DNA of 64,000 bases from Natronorubrum tibetense GA33 (lineage in GTDB: Archaea; Halobacteriota; Halobacteria; Halobacteriales; Natrialbaceae): positions 2,655,527-2,719,526 of the forward strand of contig NZ_KB913017.1 of assembly GCF_000383975.1 (NCBI RefSeq). Direction: 5' to 3'. The position numbers and the translations under genes are program-made. Of this stretch, positions 44,166-53,041 are shown piece by piece. Under the pieces are notes generated by a model. The model did not search any database. It was not told where the DNA came from and was given only the letters and a program-made list of their open reading frames with translations. How positions within the stretch are numbered: the stretch's first letter is position 1; every line of letters starts with the position of its first letter.

Positions 44166-44906
44166 ATGGACGGACCAGCGTTGTCGGATCGGACGGTACT
44201 CGTAACGGGGAGCGCAAAGGGCGTCGGTCGGGAATTCCTGCTGGCGACGGCCGACTGCGGGGCGAGGACGGCCGTCCACTATCACACGAGCGCCGACGCG
44301 GCCCGCGAGGTGGCCGACGAGGCGCTCGAGCGCGGGGCGAGCGACGCGATGACGGTGCAGGGAGACGTCACCGACCCCGAGAGCGTCGACGGCCTCTTCG
44401 GGGCCGTCGAGTCCGAACTCGGCCCCGTCGACGTCCTCGTGAACAACGTCGGCGACTTCGCGCCCGCCCACTGGGAGGAGATCGAGTTCGACGCCTGGAA
44501 CCGGGTTCTCGAGACCAATCTCAACGGCACCGCCCTCTGTTCGAAACGCGCCCTGCCGAACCTGCGTGAGGGCGACTACGGCCGGATCGTGAACATCGGC
44601 TACGCCTCGAGCGAGAAGGGCCTCGTCAGTCCCAAGAACTTCCCCTACTTCGTCGCGAAGGCCGGGGTGTTGATGTTCACGCGGATGCTCGCGGCCGATA
44701 CGCAGGACGACGGATTGACGGTCAACGCCATCTCGCCGTACGTCGTCGAGAACTCCGACGAGTTCCCCGAGGAACTGCCTCGAGACCGGCCCGCGAGCTT
44801 CGAGGACCTGATCCAGCCGCTGTACTTCTTCCTCGATCCCGAATCGGGATACATCAGTGGGGAGAACGTGGAGGTCGACGGCGGCTGGTTGCCTGAGACG
44901 GTGTGA
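44166..44906 (+). CDS. SDR-family oxidoreductase
   Basis: A 246-residue short-chain dehydrogenase. The cofactor motif is VTGSAKGVGREFLLA, NNVGD follows at about residue 95 and the catalytic residues lie in GYASSEKG and FPYFVAKAGVLMF (Tyr and Lys of YxxxK). The C-terminus YISGENVEVDGGWL is the standard SDR end. It is divergent from the stress-protein gene; the substrate is unknown. Confidence 0.92.
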   Translation: MDGPALSDRTVLVTGSAKGVGREFLLATADCGARTAVHYHTSADAAREVADEALERGASDAMTVQGDVTDPESVDGLFGAVESELGPVDVLVNNVGDFAPAHWEEIEFDAWNRVLETNLNGTALCSKRALPNLREGDYGRIVNIGYASSEKGLVSPKNFPYFVAKAGVLMFTRMLAADTQDDGLTVNAISPYVVENSDEFPEELPRDRPASFEDLIQPLYFFLDPESGYISGENVEVDGGWLPETV

Positions 44907-44912
44907 GGTGTG

Positions 44913-45203
44913 TTACAGGGCTTCGATATCGGCTTCAGTATGGCTACTCGAGATCCACGTCTGGTCGTTGCCCTCGACGAACGCTGTGAACTCCCAGACG
45001 GACAGTTCGGTCCGTTCGGCGGCCGTTGTGAGCGTTATCTCTCCATTGACGAGTCGCTCGAGGAGTCGTTCACGACGTCGGTTCTCGAGTCCTACTGCGA
45101 GGAGTTTCCGGACGGCTGTACGCCGGTCGAGGCCCTCTTTCTCCGTGAGTTTCTCGAGGTCAGCCTCGAGTTCCTCGGACACTCGGACCGAAATCGTCTT
45201 CAT
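44913..45203 (-). CDS. UPF0175/ribbon-helix-helix small protein
   Basis: A 96-residue protein. A ribbon-helix-helix-like start (MKTISVRVSEELEADLEKLT) is followed by LDRRTAVRKLLAVGLENRRR and the UPF0175 helix EITLTTAAERTELSVWEFTA. UPF0175 proteins are often antitoxins of PIN toxins, but no PIN gene lies beside it; its neighbour is an SDR gene, with only six bases between the convergent stops. Confidence 0.8.
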   Translation of the reverse strand: MKTISVRVSEELEADLEKLTEKEGLDRRTAVRKLLAVGLENRRRERLLERLVNGEITLTTAAERTELSVWEFTAFVEGNDQTWISSSHTEADIEAL

Positions 45204-45324
45204 ACGTAATCGTCGTATCCAATGTGCCGTATATATTACTGTTAGAATACAAATAGTGCAAACTGATCGCCCCGGTCGAATACAACAAAGATAGTATAAG
45301 GTATCAACATAAACACATCGGGCA

Positions 45325-45486
45325 ATGACGGAAAAGAGCACCAGTTCGACGGATCATCTAAATATGCTGGTCTATCTCCTCTTTTTGCTCGCAGCCGTTT
45401 TTCTCGGACCATTCAAGGCCGTTTTGGGTTTGGCAGTCTACTGGTTGATTCGACCAGAGACAAGCCGGAACGGCGCCGTTGAGTGA
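45325..45486 (+). CDS. Small hydrophobic protein (53 aa)
   Basis: A 53-residue frame, MTEKSTSSTDHLNMLVYLLF continuing LLAAVFLGPFKAVLGLAVYW and a polar end. Two hydrophobic stretches suggest a helical hairpin membrane protein. AGTATAAGGT at about 45293-45302 is a TATA box about 28 bases upstream of the ATG, which supports a real gene. It is too short for routine gene callers. It precedes the MOSC gene by about 150 bases. Confidence 0.6.
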   Translation: MTEKSTSSTDHLNMLVYLLFLLAAVFLGPFKAVLGLAVYWLIRPETSRNGAVE

Positions 45487-45634
45487 ATTTACTAATTGAT
45501 CGATTTCGGTCGGAGTTTCAGTGTGTAGGTCGCCTGTACTGACCAGCGAAAGTTCCGATTGGACCACGTTCGACGTATTTCGAGAGAGCCGAAAAATCAC
45601 ATCATATAACTCGAGCCACTCCGACGAGACACAC

Positions 45635-46096
45635 ATGACCGGCAACGTACGCACGATTCATATCGCACCGGAACAGGGCGCACCGATGGAACGACTCGAA
45701 GAGGTGCGCGCCGTCGCCGAACAGGGACTCGAGGGCGACCGCTACTTCGACACCGACGGGACGTTCGCGGATCGGGACGGCAGCGACCTCACGCTCATCG
45801 AACGCGAAGCGCTCGAGGGCGTCGCCGAGGAGTACGACATCAGTCTCGAGCCGGGCGTCCACCGGCGGAACGTGACGACCGAGGGGGTCGCGTTGAACCA
45901 CCTCGTCGGGGAACGGTTCCGCGTCGGCGACGTCGTCTGTGAGGGTGTCGAACTCTGCGAGCCGTGTTCGTACCTCGAGCGACACCTCGAAAAGCAGGGC
46001 GTCCGCGAGGCGCTGGTCCACCGCGGCGGGCTTCGAGCGCGAATCCTCGAGGACGGGGACGTGGCGACCGGTGCACCGATCGAACGGGTCGAATAA
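45635..46096 (+). CDS. MOSC-domain protein
   Basis: A 153-residue single MOSC domain. RTIHIAPEQGAPMERLEEVR at the start, GLEGDRYFDTDGTF in the middle, NVTTEGVALNHLVGERFRVG, and the conserved molybdenum-cofactor cysteine Cys111 (GVELCEPCSYLERHL). Members of this family (YiiM, mARC) bind the molybdenum cofactor and reduce N-hydroxylated compounds. It lies about 100 bases before the N-hydroxylase-like gene. I took the ATG at 45635; the frame upstream is not protein-like. Confidence 0.88.
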   Translation: MTGNVRTIHIAPEQGAPMERLEEVRAVAEQGLEGDRYFDTDGTFADRDGSDLTLIEREALEGVAEEYDISLEPGVHRRNVTTEGVALNHLVGERFRVGDVVCEGVELCEPCSYLERHLEKQGVREALVHRGGLRARILEDGDVATGAPIERVE

Positions 46097-46198
46097 CGAA
46101 AGATCGATCGCGGGAAGGGAATAACACCCACATATGTTCGGGTGAACGGAGGTCAGAGGAAACAACAGCTACATTTTCGTGAGGCCGAAGGGGAACGT

Positions 46199-46996
46199 AT
46201 GAACGAACCGGGCATCCAGTCGCTGATGGACCAGGAGACGCTCGAGCGACGCGTGCAGGCCGGCGAGACCCCGTCGTGGGTCGTCGAGCACTGGGAGACG
46301 TTCCGGGACGGCCTGCTCGGCGAGCGAAACGGGACCCCGTTTCCCTGTTTCTTCGGTGCCGAGTCCGTCCAACAGGGCGACCCGCTCTACACCGCCGTCC
46401 CCTCGATGAGCGACGCGGACGCACTCTTGACGCTCCGTGATCGCATCCTCGAGTACCTCGAGGTCTATCAAGACCACTCGGAGCGCGCGTCGCTGGTCAC
46501 CTTCTTCAAGCCGGCCGAGCGGTCGCTCTCCGAGCGAGAGTACCACGACGCACTCTGGCACATCCTCCAGACGTTACACCTCCACGATCCGGAACCCTGG
46601 CCCGAGGACATTCCGACCGATCCGGACGACCCCTACTGGGAGTTCTGCCTCGGCGGCGAGCCGATGTTCCCGACCTGTCGAGCGCCGTTCTACGAGCAGC
46701 GAAAGAGCCGGTACTGTCCGATCGGCCTCGAGATCACGTTCCAGCCCCGCACGCTGTTCGAGAACATGGGCGTCACGGGCGACACCGAGGCTGGCCAGCA
46801 CGCCCGCGAGGTCATCCAGGACCGACTCGAGGAGTACGACGGCGTCTGCCCGCACGCCGACCTCGGCGACTGGGGCGTCGAGACCGACCGCGAGTGGCCC
46901 CAGTACCTGTTTTCAGAGGACGAAGCCCAGGCCCCGTCGACCTGTCCGATTACGGTGACACGGGAGCATCCGAAGCCGGCTGCGAGGTTGCCGTAA
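46199..46996 (+). CDS. YqcI/YcgG-family heme-dependent N-hydroxylase (GntA-like)
   Basis: A 265-residue protein of the YqcI/YcgG family, the family of GntA, which hydroxylates guanidino nitrogen in pre-guanitoxin. Motifs are [20 protein letters not shown], then [40 protein letters not shown] and [20 protein letters not shown]. The conserved histidines (HIL, LHLHD) may bind heme. Its stop overlaps the next start by one base (TAATG). The substrate here cannot be told; the GntA name denotes the family, not a demonstrated toxin pathway. Confidence 0.82.
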   Translation: MNEPGIQSLMDQETLERRVQAGETPSWVVEHWETFRDGLLGERNGTPFPCFFGAESVQQGDPLYTAVPSMSDADALLTLRDRILEYLEVYQDHSERASLVTFFKPAERSLSEREYHDALWHILQTLHLHDPEPWPEDIPTDPDDPYWEFCLGGEPMFPTCRAPFYEQRKSRYCPIGLEITFQPRTLFENMGVTGDTEAGQHAREVIQDRLEEYDGVCPHADLGDWGVETDREWPQYLFSEDEAQAPSTCPITVTREHPKPAARLP

Positions 46997-47634
46997 TGGC
47001 GGGTCGGAGCCGCGGAGACGGCAGGAACCGCGGAGGCAAGCGAGACCATGGAGACGAGCGAAACCACGGAGAAGATCGACTCGAGAACGCCGCCCTCCTC
47101 CTGATTGACCTCCAGACCGGGTTCGACGACTCCGGGTGGGGCGAGCGAACCAATCCCGAGGCCGAGACGAACGCGGCGCGCCTGCTCGCACACTGGCGCG
47201 AGACGGAACGTCCCGTCGTCCACGTTCGCCACGACTCTACGGAGCCGGACTCACCGCTTCGGGGGGATGGACCCGGCTTCGCGTTCAAATCCGAGACGGC
47301 CCCGCTCGAGGACGAGCCGACGATGGCGAAGTCGGTCAACAGCGCGTTCATCGGGACGGGACTCGAGAACTGGCTCCGCGAGCGAGATCTCGAGACGGTC
47401 GTCATCGTCGGACTCACGACCGACCACTGCGTCTCGACGACGACGCGGATGGCGGAGAACCTCGGCTTCGATCCGATCGTGGTCGCCGACGCGACCGCGA
47501 CATTCGATCGACGGTTCGACGGCGAGACGTTCGACGCCGAGACGGTCCATCGGACCGCGCTGGCCCACCTCGAGGGCGAGTTCGCGGACGTGGTGTGGAC
47601 CGACGAGATGGTCGGACTCGAGTCGGAGTCGTAG
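46996..47634 (+). CDS. Isochorismatase-family cysteine hydrolase
   Basis: A 212-residue hydrolase, coupled to the N-hydroxylase by the TAATG overlap. The triad is Asp38 ([11 protein letters not shown]), Lys112 ([14 protein letters not shown]) and Cys145 ([13 protein letters not shown]). Enzymes of this family are nicotinamidases, ureidoacrylate or other amidohydrolases. The first 29 residues are a charged R/G/D-rich extension ([18 protein letters not shown]) that has no function I can name. Convergent with the downstream ZIP gene. Confidence 0.88.
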   Translation: MAGRSRGDGRNRGGKRDHGDERNHGEDRLENAALLLIDLQTGFDDSGWGERTNPEAETNAARLLAHWRETERPVVHVRHDSTEPDSPLRGDGPGFAFKSETAPLEDEPTMAKSVNSAFIGTGLENWLRERDLETVVIVGLTTDHCVSTTTRMAENLGFDPIVVADATATFDRRFDGETFDAETVHRTALAHLEGEFADVVWTDEMVGLESES

Positions 47635-47730
47635 CGCGATCCGTGTGATCGAGTATTTCGGGGTGTACTCGGGCTTAGTGAGCGGAGTTGTTTTGATGAA
47701 AGGTTTGTGAAGGCGAACGTGTTGCTGCCG

Positions 47731-47870
47731 CTGGCGGCGATGAGTTCCACGTCCTCCCCAGCCGATTCGCTCGCGCCAGAGGCGCTCGCTCATCCACTGG
47801 AAGACGCTTTGCGTCTTCCAAGCCGTCACTCGCTACCGCTCGCGACGACCTCGCACACTATCGTCGGCCG
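47731..47870 (+). repeat. Dispersed intergenic repeat, copy C
   Basis: CTGGCGGCGATGAGTTCCAC, then CTCCCCAGCCGATTCGCT, CTCATCCACTGGAAGACG, the inverted repeat GAAGACGC/GCGTCTTC, and CGCGACGACCTCGCAC. It is the most compact of the three copies and lacks the extra hairpins of copy B. It lies in the gap between the isochorismatase and ZIP genes, which otherwise holds nothing. Confidence 0.7.
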
Positions 47871-47985
47871 ACCTCACGTTCGTTCGGCCGACCGACAGCG
47901 CGCGCCACCACACGAGGCCTGATCGGTCATTCCGGCTGGCAACGCCTTCATTTCTACTCATCGAATCCCGATCACTGACCCGAAC

Positions 47986-48804
47986 TCAGACGGTTCCGAT
48001 GCCTTCGACCACGAAGATGATCGCCAGCGTCGCGACGAAGCCGACACAGGCACCGGCGACGAGCTGCGGTCGCCCTCGTCGCGGGAGGGATCGGCCAGCG
48101 TCGATCCCCGCAGGCACGAATTCGACGACGAGGAGGTAGAACAGCGCCCCCGCGGCGAACCCGAAGCTCACCGCCAGCAGTCCTTCGAAGGCGCTGACGA
48201 AGTAGTAGGCGGCGACCGCGCCGATCGGCTGTGGCAGGCCTGAGAAAACGGCCCAGCCGACGACCTTCCAGCGGTCCATCCCGTAGGCGATCAGCGGGAT
48301 GGCGATTGCGAGCCCCTCGGGAACGTTCAGGATCGAGATCGCGATCCCCATGAAGACGGCGAGCGCCGGCACCGTAAGACCCGCAATCTCGAGTCCCTCA
48401 CCCGTTCCGAGATCCGCGAACGCGACGCCGACGGCGATCCCCTCCGGAATGCTGTGGATCGTCAGCACGCCGACGGTCAACACGACCGTCCCCGGGTCGA
48501 CGGCTGAGACCGTCCGCGGGGAGAACTCGTACCCCGACACGAGGTGGTCGGCGAGGAAGACGAACGCGACGCCGCCGATCAGGCCAGCCACAACGTGTGT
48601 GAGTTCGCCCTCGGCGAGCGCCTCGCCCAGCAACCCGAACAGTGACGCCGAGAGCAGGATACCGGTCGCGAGACCCCAGAGCACGACGAGCCAGCGGTCA
48701 GCGATCTCGCGAACGAGAAAGAACGGCGCGACGCCCAGCCCGGTGGCGAGACCGGTGACGAGACCGACGAGAAAGACGATCGAGAGTTCGGTGATAAGCG
48801 ACAT
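47986..48804 (-). CDS. ZIP-family divalent-metal transporter
   Basis: A 272-residue membrane protein of the ZIP family for zinc or iron uptake. TM4 and TM5 carry the metal-binding motifs HSIPEGIAVGVAFADL and NVPEGLAIAIPLIAYG. There are eight hydrophobic segments. The start ATG 48804 (MSLITELSIVF) is chosen over the upstream in-frame 48936. The VSFGFAAGALFYLLVVEFVP end completes the fold. Confidence 0.92.
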   Translation of the reverse strand: MSLITELSIVFLVGLVTGLATGLGVAPFFLVREIADRWLVVLWGLATGILLSASLFGLLGEALAEGELTHVVAGLIGGVAFVFLADHLVSGYEFSPRTVSAVDPGTVVLTVGVLTIHSIPEGIAVGVAFADLGTGEGLEIAGLTVPALAVFMGIAISILNVPEGLAIAIPLIAYGMDRWKVVGWAVFSGLPQPIGAVAAYYFVSAFEGLLAVSFGFAAGALFYLLVVEFVPAGIDAGRSLPRRGRPQLVAGACVGFVATLAIIFVVEGIGTV

Positions 48805-48965
48805 CGAGACCAACGTATATACTACGCAGATCGTTCTTCGGACGGATATATTCGCCTCATTCGATCGAGTCGATGTCCGTCCGCGCGACTCGCGATACCG
48901 TCTCTCGAGTTCAGCAGTCGAAAGAATGTGACACACCTATGGGCCTCCCCGTCAGTTGGACTCGT

Positions 48966-49433
48966 ATGTACGTCGCAGTCGCTGGGACGTTCGGTCCGTT
49001 GCACGACGGCCATCGAACCCTGTTCGAGCACGCGCTCCGGTTCGGCGACGACGGCGTCGTCGTCGCGCTGACGAGCGATGAGCTTGCGGTCGAGACGCGC
49101 ACCCAACCCCGGGAGATCCCCGCGTTCGACGACCGCGTCCGGCAAGTCACCGACGCCATCGAGGATCTCGACGAGTGGGACCGCGATATCGAGGTTCGGG
49201 AGCTCACGAGCGAGTACGGTATTGCGGAAGACGATCCCGAAATCGACGCGCTCGTCGTTTCACCGGAGACGGCACCCGAACTCGAGGCGATCAACGACCG
49301 ACGACGAGAGCGCGGTCTCGACCCGCTCTCCGGAATCGTCGCCCCGTACGCCCTCGCCGCCGACGGCGAGCGAATCTCCTCGACGCGGATCGTCGCGGGC
49401 GAGATCGACGAACACGGAGCCAGCATCGAATGA
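48966..49433 (+). CDS. coaD: Archaeal phosphopantetheine adenylyltransferase
   Basis: A 155-residue enzyme of coenzyme A synthesis. The nucleotidylyltransferase motif is GTFGPLHDGHRTLFEHAL (with HDGH) and the second is GERISSTRIVAGEID (ISSTRI). Start ATG 48966 follows an open, featureless upstream frame. The next gene overlaps by four bases (ATGA). Length and pattern match archaeal CoaD. Confidence 0.94.
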   Translation: MYVAVAGTFGPLHDGHRTLFEHALRFGDDGVVVALTSDELAVETRTQPREIPAFDDRVRQVTDAIEDLDEWDRDIEVRELTSEYGIAEDDPEIDALVVSPETAPELEAINDRRRERGLDPLSGIVAPYALAADGERISSTRIVAGEIDEHGASIE

Positions 49434-49843
49434 GCGATTCGACCGCGAACACACGGCCGCTCCTGGTCGTCCTCCTCGCGAGCGCCGCGCTCGTGACGCT
49501 GGTGGTCCACCTCTCGGTCGTCCCCCAGCAGTACCCCGAGGACGTGTTCACGACCGGGCTGGCCCTCGTCTTCGGCTGGCTGACCTACACCCTCGCGTTC
49601 TACGCGGTGGGTCGAATCGGTTCGCAGCCGGACGAACTCCCCAGTATGCGCTTTGCCGACGTCGGGATTGCGCTCTTTCTCGTCTCGGTGCTACTCGCCG
49701 CTGCCCTCGACGGGTTCGGATTCACGCCCGGCGTGATCCTCGAGGCGTACGTCTTGCCGGCGCTTGGAATCTACGTCGGCCTCGCGCTGTTCGGCTGGTC
49801 GATCGGGCGCCGAACCGAAGCGATCAACGAGATCGTCCGCTGA
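49430..49843 (+). CDS. Four-helix membrane protein coupled to coaD
   Basis: A 137-residue polytopic membrane protein. Helices are RPLLVVLLASAALVTLVV, FTTGLALVFGWLTYTLAFYA, VGIALFLVSVLLAAALDGFG and VLPALGIYVGLALFGWSI. The start ATG 49430 overlaps the coaD stop. I do not recognise the family; coupling to CoaD may be coincidental. Confidence 0.65.
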   Translation: MSDSTANTRPLLVVLLASAALVTLVVHLSVVPQQYPEDVFTTGLALVFGWLTYTLAFYAVGRIGSQPDELPSMRFADVGIALFLVSVLLAAALDGFGFTPGVILEAYVLPALGIYVGLALFGWSIGRRTEAINEIVR

Positions 49844-50022
49844 GCGACTGGTCGGCCGCCAGGGTGTGTTTTTCGGGTATCGATCGATGTGGGGACGAAG
49901 CAATCAGTAGAGGCGAAAGACTGTGCGCTCACCGCGAGCGCACGAAGTGAGCGAGCGGGCCGACGACCGACCCGAAGGGCGCTGCGCTATGCGCCGCGAA
50001 AAGGCGAACGGTGGACAACTGA

Positions 50023-51243
50023 TCAGTCCATGACGCCCATCGACTTTGCGATCGTATTGAGCTGGATCTCGTCGGTCCCCTCGACGATCCGCAGGATCCG
50101 CGCCTGGTGGAGCAGATCCATGTAGGGGTTCTCCTCGGCGAGTCCGTTCGCGCCGTTGACCTGCACCGCGGCGTCGGCAACCTCCCACATGACGTTCGTC
50201 GCGAACCACTTCAGCACGGAGGAGTCCATCACCGTCCGCTCGTCCTGGGCCATCTTCCAGGCCAATTTCAGTCCCGCCGCGTCGGCGGCGTACGTCTTCG
50301 CCTTCCCACGAGCGAGTTTCGCCGAGACCTGCTGGAAGTCACCGATCGACCGACCGAAGGCCTCGCGCTCGGTGACGTACTCGGTGACCTCCTCGAGCAG
50401 AAACTCACTGTACCCGACGGCCTCAGCGCCCAACTCGAGCCGCCCGAGCGAGAGAAACTCCATCGCGGCGTAGAAGGCCCCGTCGACGTCGCCGAGCACT
50501 CGCTCCTCGGGAACTCGGACATCGTTCAGAACGATTTCGGCCTGTGACCCGACGGAGCCGACGGCGTTGTTGAACGAGCCGAGTTCGTACTCCTCGCGCT
50601 CCACGATGAAGCAGGTGATTCCGCCGTAGCGCCCGACCTCCTCCTGTGGCGTGGTTCGCGCGAAGAGTTGCACGAAGTCCGCGTACGGCGCGTTGGTGAT
50701 CCACTGCTTGCGACCGTCGAGGACCCACTCGTCGCCTTCCTTTCTGGCCGTCGTCTCCATGTTCGGTGAGTCCGAGCCGGCCCCGGGTTCGGTCTGGGCG
50801 AAGGCCGTCGACTTCTCGGCACGGACGGTCGGCTCGAGGTATCGCTCCACTTGGTCGCCTTCGGCCTGCAACAGGAGGGGTTTCGGTCCCTCCGGGCCGG
50901 CGAGGACGTAGCGAGCCATCCCGGGACCGTGGGAGGCGAGGTGCTTTTTCGCCCGGTACCAGGTGACCGGCGAGACGTCCTCGCCGCCGATGTCCTCTGG
51001 CAGGTTCATCGCGTAGAAGCCGGCTTCCGCGGAGCGACGGCGGATCTCTTCGCGGGCCTCGAGCAACTCGTCGGTCCACCGACCGTCCTCGCGGTGGCCC
51101 TTTCGCGGATTCGTATAGACGTCACCCAACTCGTCGACGATCGGCTCGACCTCCTGGGCAACGAACTCGTCGAGGCTGTCGAGGATCAGTTGCGTCTCGC
51201 CGTCGACGCCGAAACTCACGCCACCACTGTCGTTCGTTGACAT
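50023..51243 (-). CDS. Acyl-CoA dehydrogenase
   Basis: A 406-residue flavoenzyme. FAQTEPGAGSDSPNMETTA is the FAD/substrate motif, KQWITNAPYADFVQLFA follows, and RILRIVEGTDEIQLNTIAKS carries the EGT(D)EI catalytic-base pattern. It forms an operon with the acyl-CoA synthetase that ends 24 bases upstream. It probably begins beta-oxidation of an acyl-CoA made by that ligase. Confidence 0.93.
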   Translation of the reverse strand: MSTNDSGGVSFGVDGETQLILDSLDEFVAQEVEPIVDELGDVYTNPRKGHREDGRWTDELLEAREEIRRRSAEAGFYAMNLPEDIGGEDVSPVTWYRAKKHLASHGPGMARYVLAGPEGPKPLLLQAEGDQVERYLEPTVRAEKSTAFAQTEPGAGSDSPNMETTARKEGDEWVLDGRKQWITNAPYADFVQLFARTTPQEEVGRYGGITCFIVEREEYELGSFNNAVGSVGSQAEIVLNDVRVPEERVLGDVDGAFYAAMEFLSLGRLELGAEAVGYSEFLLEEVTEYVTEREAFGRSIGDFQQVSAKLARGKAKTYAADAAGLKLAWKMAQDERTVMDSSVLKWFATNVMWEVADAAVQVNGANGLAEENPYMDLLHQARILRIVEGTDEIQLNTIAKSMGVMD

Positions 51244-51267
51244 ACCCCAACGAGTGTGTGGAACGGC

Positions 51268-52911
51268 TTAAGTTTCAGCGTCCCCCTCCTTTTCTGCTTC
51301 GAGCACGATATCGAACCGATCCCGCAGTCGTTTCTTGTCGAACTTGCCCGTCGAGGTCTTCGGAATCTCCTCGATGAACTCGTAGGCGTCGGGGAGCCAC
51401 CAGTCCGGGAAGGTTTCCGCAAGATGACTCTCGAGATCGTCTTCAGAGAGTTCCCCAGTTCCCGTCGGAACGACGATGGCGAGGGGGCGTTCCTGCCAGC
51501 GATCGTGCTCGACCGCGACGACCGTCGCCTCCGCGACGCGCTCGTGGGCCATCAGTTCGTTCTCGAGTTGCACCGAGGAGATCCACTCGCCGCCGGACTT
51601 GATCATGTCCTTGTCGCGGTCGACGACGTCCACGTAGCCGAGTTCGTTCCGCACGGCGACGTCTCCCGTCCGAAGGTAGCCGTCCTCCGTGAACGCGTGT
51701 TCGTTCTCCTCGGGGCGGTTGTGGTAGTGGTCGGTCACCCAGGGACTGCGAACCTCGAGTCCACCCATCGTCTCGCCGTCACGCGGGACCTCTTCACCGT
51801 CATCACCGATCACTCGAACCTGCATCCCTGGAACGGGGAATCCGGCCATCGCGCGGTACTCGTACTGCTCGTCGGTCGGCAGCTCCGTGACCTCCTTTCG
51901 GAGGGTGCTGAGCGTGCCCAGCGGCGACGTCTCGGTCATTCCCCAGCCCTGGAGGATCGGTGCGTCGTACTCCTCGTCGTACCGGCGGATGAGCGACTCC
52001 GGCGGCGCGGAGCCGCCGACCGTCAGCCGGTCGATGTTCGAGATGTCGACCTCGGGATTCTCGTCCAAGTACTCGGCCATCTCGAGCCAGATCGTCGGGA
52101 CGGCGGCCGAGAACGTCACTTCCTCCTCGTCGATCAGGTGGGCGATCGACTCGGGATCGGTGTGGACCGAGGGGAACACCTGCTTTGCGCCAACGAACGT
52201 CGCGCCGTAGGGGATCCCCCAGCCGTTGGCGTGGAACATCGGCACGACGGGGAGCACCGTGTCCCGTTCACCGATCGCGTTGGCGTCGACGTGGCCGCCC
52301 ATGACGCTGTGGAGGTACATCGCCCGGTGGGTGTAGGGGACGCCCTTGGGGAGTCCCGTCGTCCCAGACGTGTGGCACATGCCGTACTCCGTGTCCTCGT
52401 CGATATCCGGCCACTCGTACTCGGTGGGGTGGCCGGAGAGCAGCGACTCGTAGTCGGTCACCGGCTCGAGGTCGGTCTCCGGGATCTCGGCCTCGCTTCC
52501 GAGGACGACGTACTGCTCGACGCTCTCGAACTCGTCGGCGTTTGCCGCGACCTTCTCGACGAACGCCGGATCGACGAAGAGCACCTCGTCTTCGGCGTCG
52601 TCGACCGTGTGGACGAAATGGTGGTCGGGCAGGCGCATGTTGCACATGTGAATCGACCGCCCGGTGCAGGCCGGCCCGAAATACAGTTCGAAGTGCCGGT
52701 AGTGGTTCGTCGCGACCACCCCGACTCGCGCGCCCTGCTCGAGTCCCAGTTCGTCGAGCGCGTGCGCGAGCTGGCAGATCCGCTCGTACGCGTCGGCGTA
52801 CGTGTACCGGTGCGTACTCCCGTCGGGCAGTTTCGTCACCAGCTCTCGGTCGGGGAACAGGTCGACCGCGCGCTCGAGAAGCTTGTCAAGTGTTAACTGC
52901 ACACTCATCAT
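51268..52911 (-). CDS. Long/medium-chain fatty-acid-CoA ligase
   Basis: A 547-residue AMP-forming acyl-CoA synthetase. ATP loop CHTSGTTGLPKGVPYTHRA, adenylate-binding QGWGMTETSPLGTLS, hinge GYLRTGDVAVRNELGYVDVV and the C-terminal lysine in TSTGKFDKKRLRD are present. Two adjacent ATGs (52911 and 52908) are possible starts. It is the first gene of an operon with acyl-CoA dehydrogenase. A palindromic ACAGTTAACTGT lies just upstream. Confidence 0.93.
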   Translation of the reverse strand: MMSVQLTLDKLLERAVDLFPDRELVTKLPDGSTHRYTYADAYERICQLAHALDELGLEQGARVGVVATNHYRHFELYFGPACTGRSIHMCNMRLPDHHFVHTVDDAEDEVLFVDPAFVEKVAANADEFESVEQYVVLGSEAEIPETDLEPVTDYESLLSGHPTEYEWPDIDEDTEYGMCHTSGTTGLPKGVPYTHRAMYLHSVMGGHVDANAIGERDTVLPVVPMFHANGWGIPYGATFVGAKQVFPSVHTDPESIAHLIDEEEVTFSAAVPTIWLEMAEYLDENPEVDISNIDRLTVGGSAPPESLIRRYDEEYDAPILQGWGMTETSPLGTLSTLRKEVTELPTDEQYEYRAMAGFPVPGMQVRVIGDDGEEVPRDGETMGGLEVRSPWVTDHYHNRPEENEHAFTEDGYLRTGDVAVRNELGYVDVVDRDKDMIKSGGEWISSVQLENELMAHERVAEATVVAVEHDRWQERPLAIVVPTGTGELSEDDLESHLAETFPDWWLPDAYEFIEEIPKTSTGKFDKKRLRDRFDIVLEAEKEGDAET

Positions 52912-52935
52912 GGCTGGGGCAAATATTACGGTCAG

Positions 52936-52947
52936 ACAGTTAACTGT
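52936..52947. promoter_or_regulatory. 12-base palindrome between two acyl-CoA synthetase genes
   Basis: ACAGTTAACTGT is a perfect palindrome in the 130-base divergent promoter region. A related GTGTTAACTGCAC lies at about 52890-52902, inside the start of the reverse-strand gene. Both share GTTAAC(T), so a repressor could sit at both and control both directions. Confidence 0.5.
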
Positions 52948-53041
52948 TCGGCCGCCCCCTCGGGGACGCGCGGTGCGCCCGGAGCACCATCCTGTCAGAC
53001 GACCCGAAGGAGTTATCACGAGAACCGTGGTGTGTCGGGAC

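Noticed and set aside
51256-52896. A 546-codon forward open frame
   Set aside because: Antisense of the fatty-acid-CoA ligase; the ligase strand carries all the motifs.
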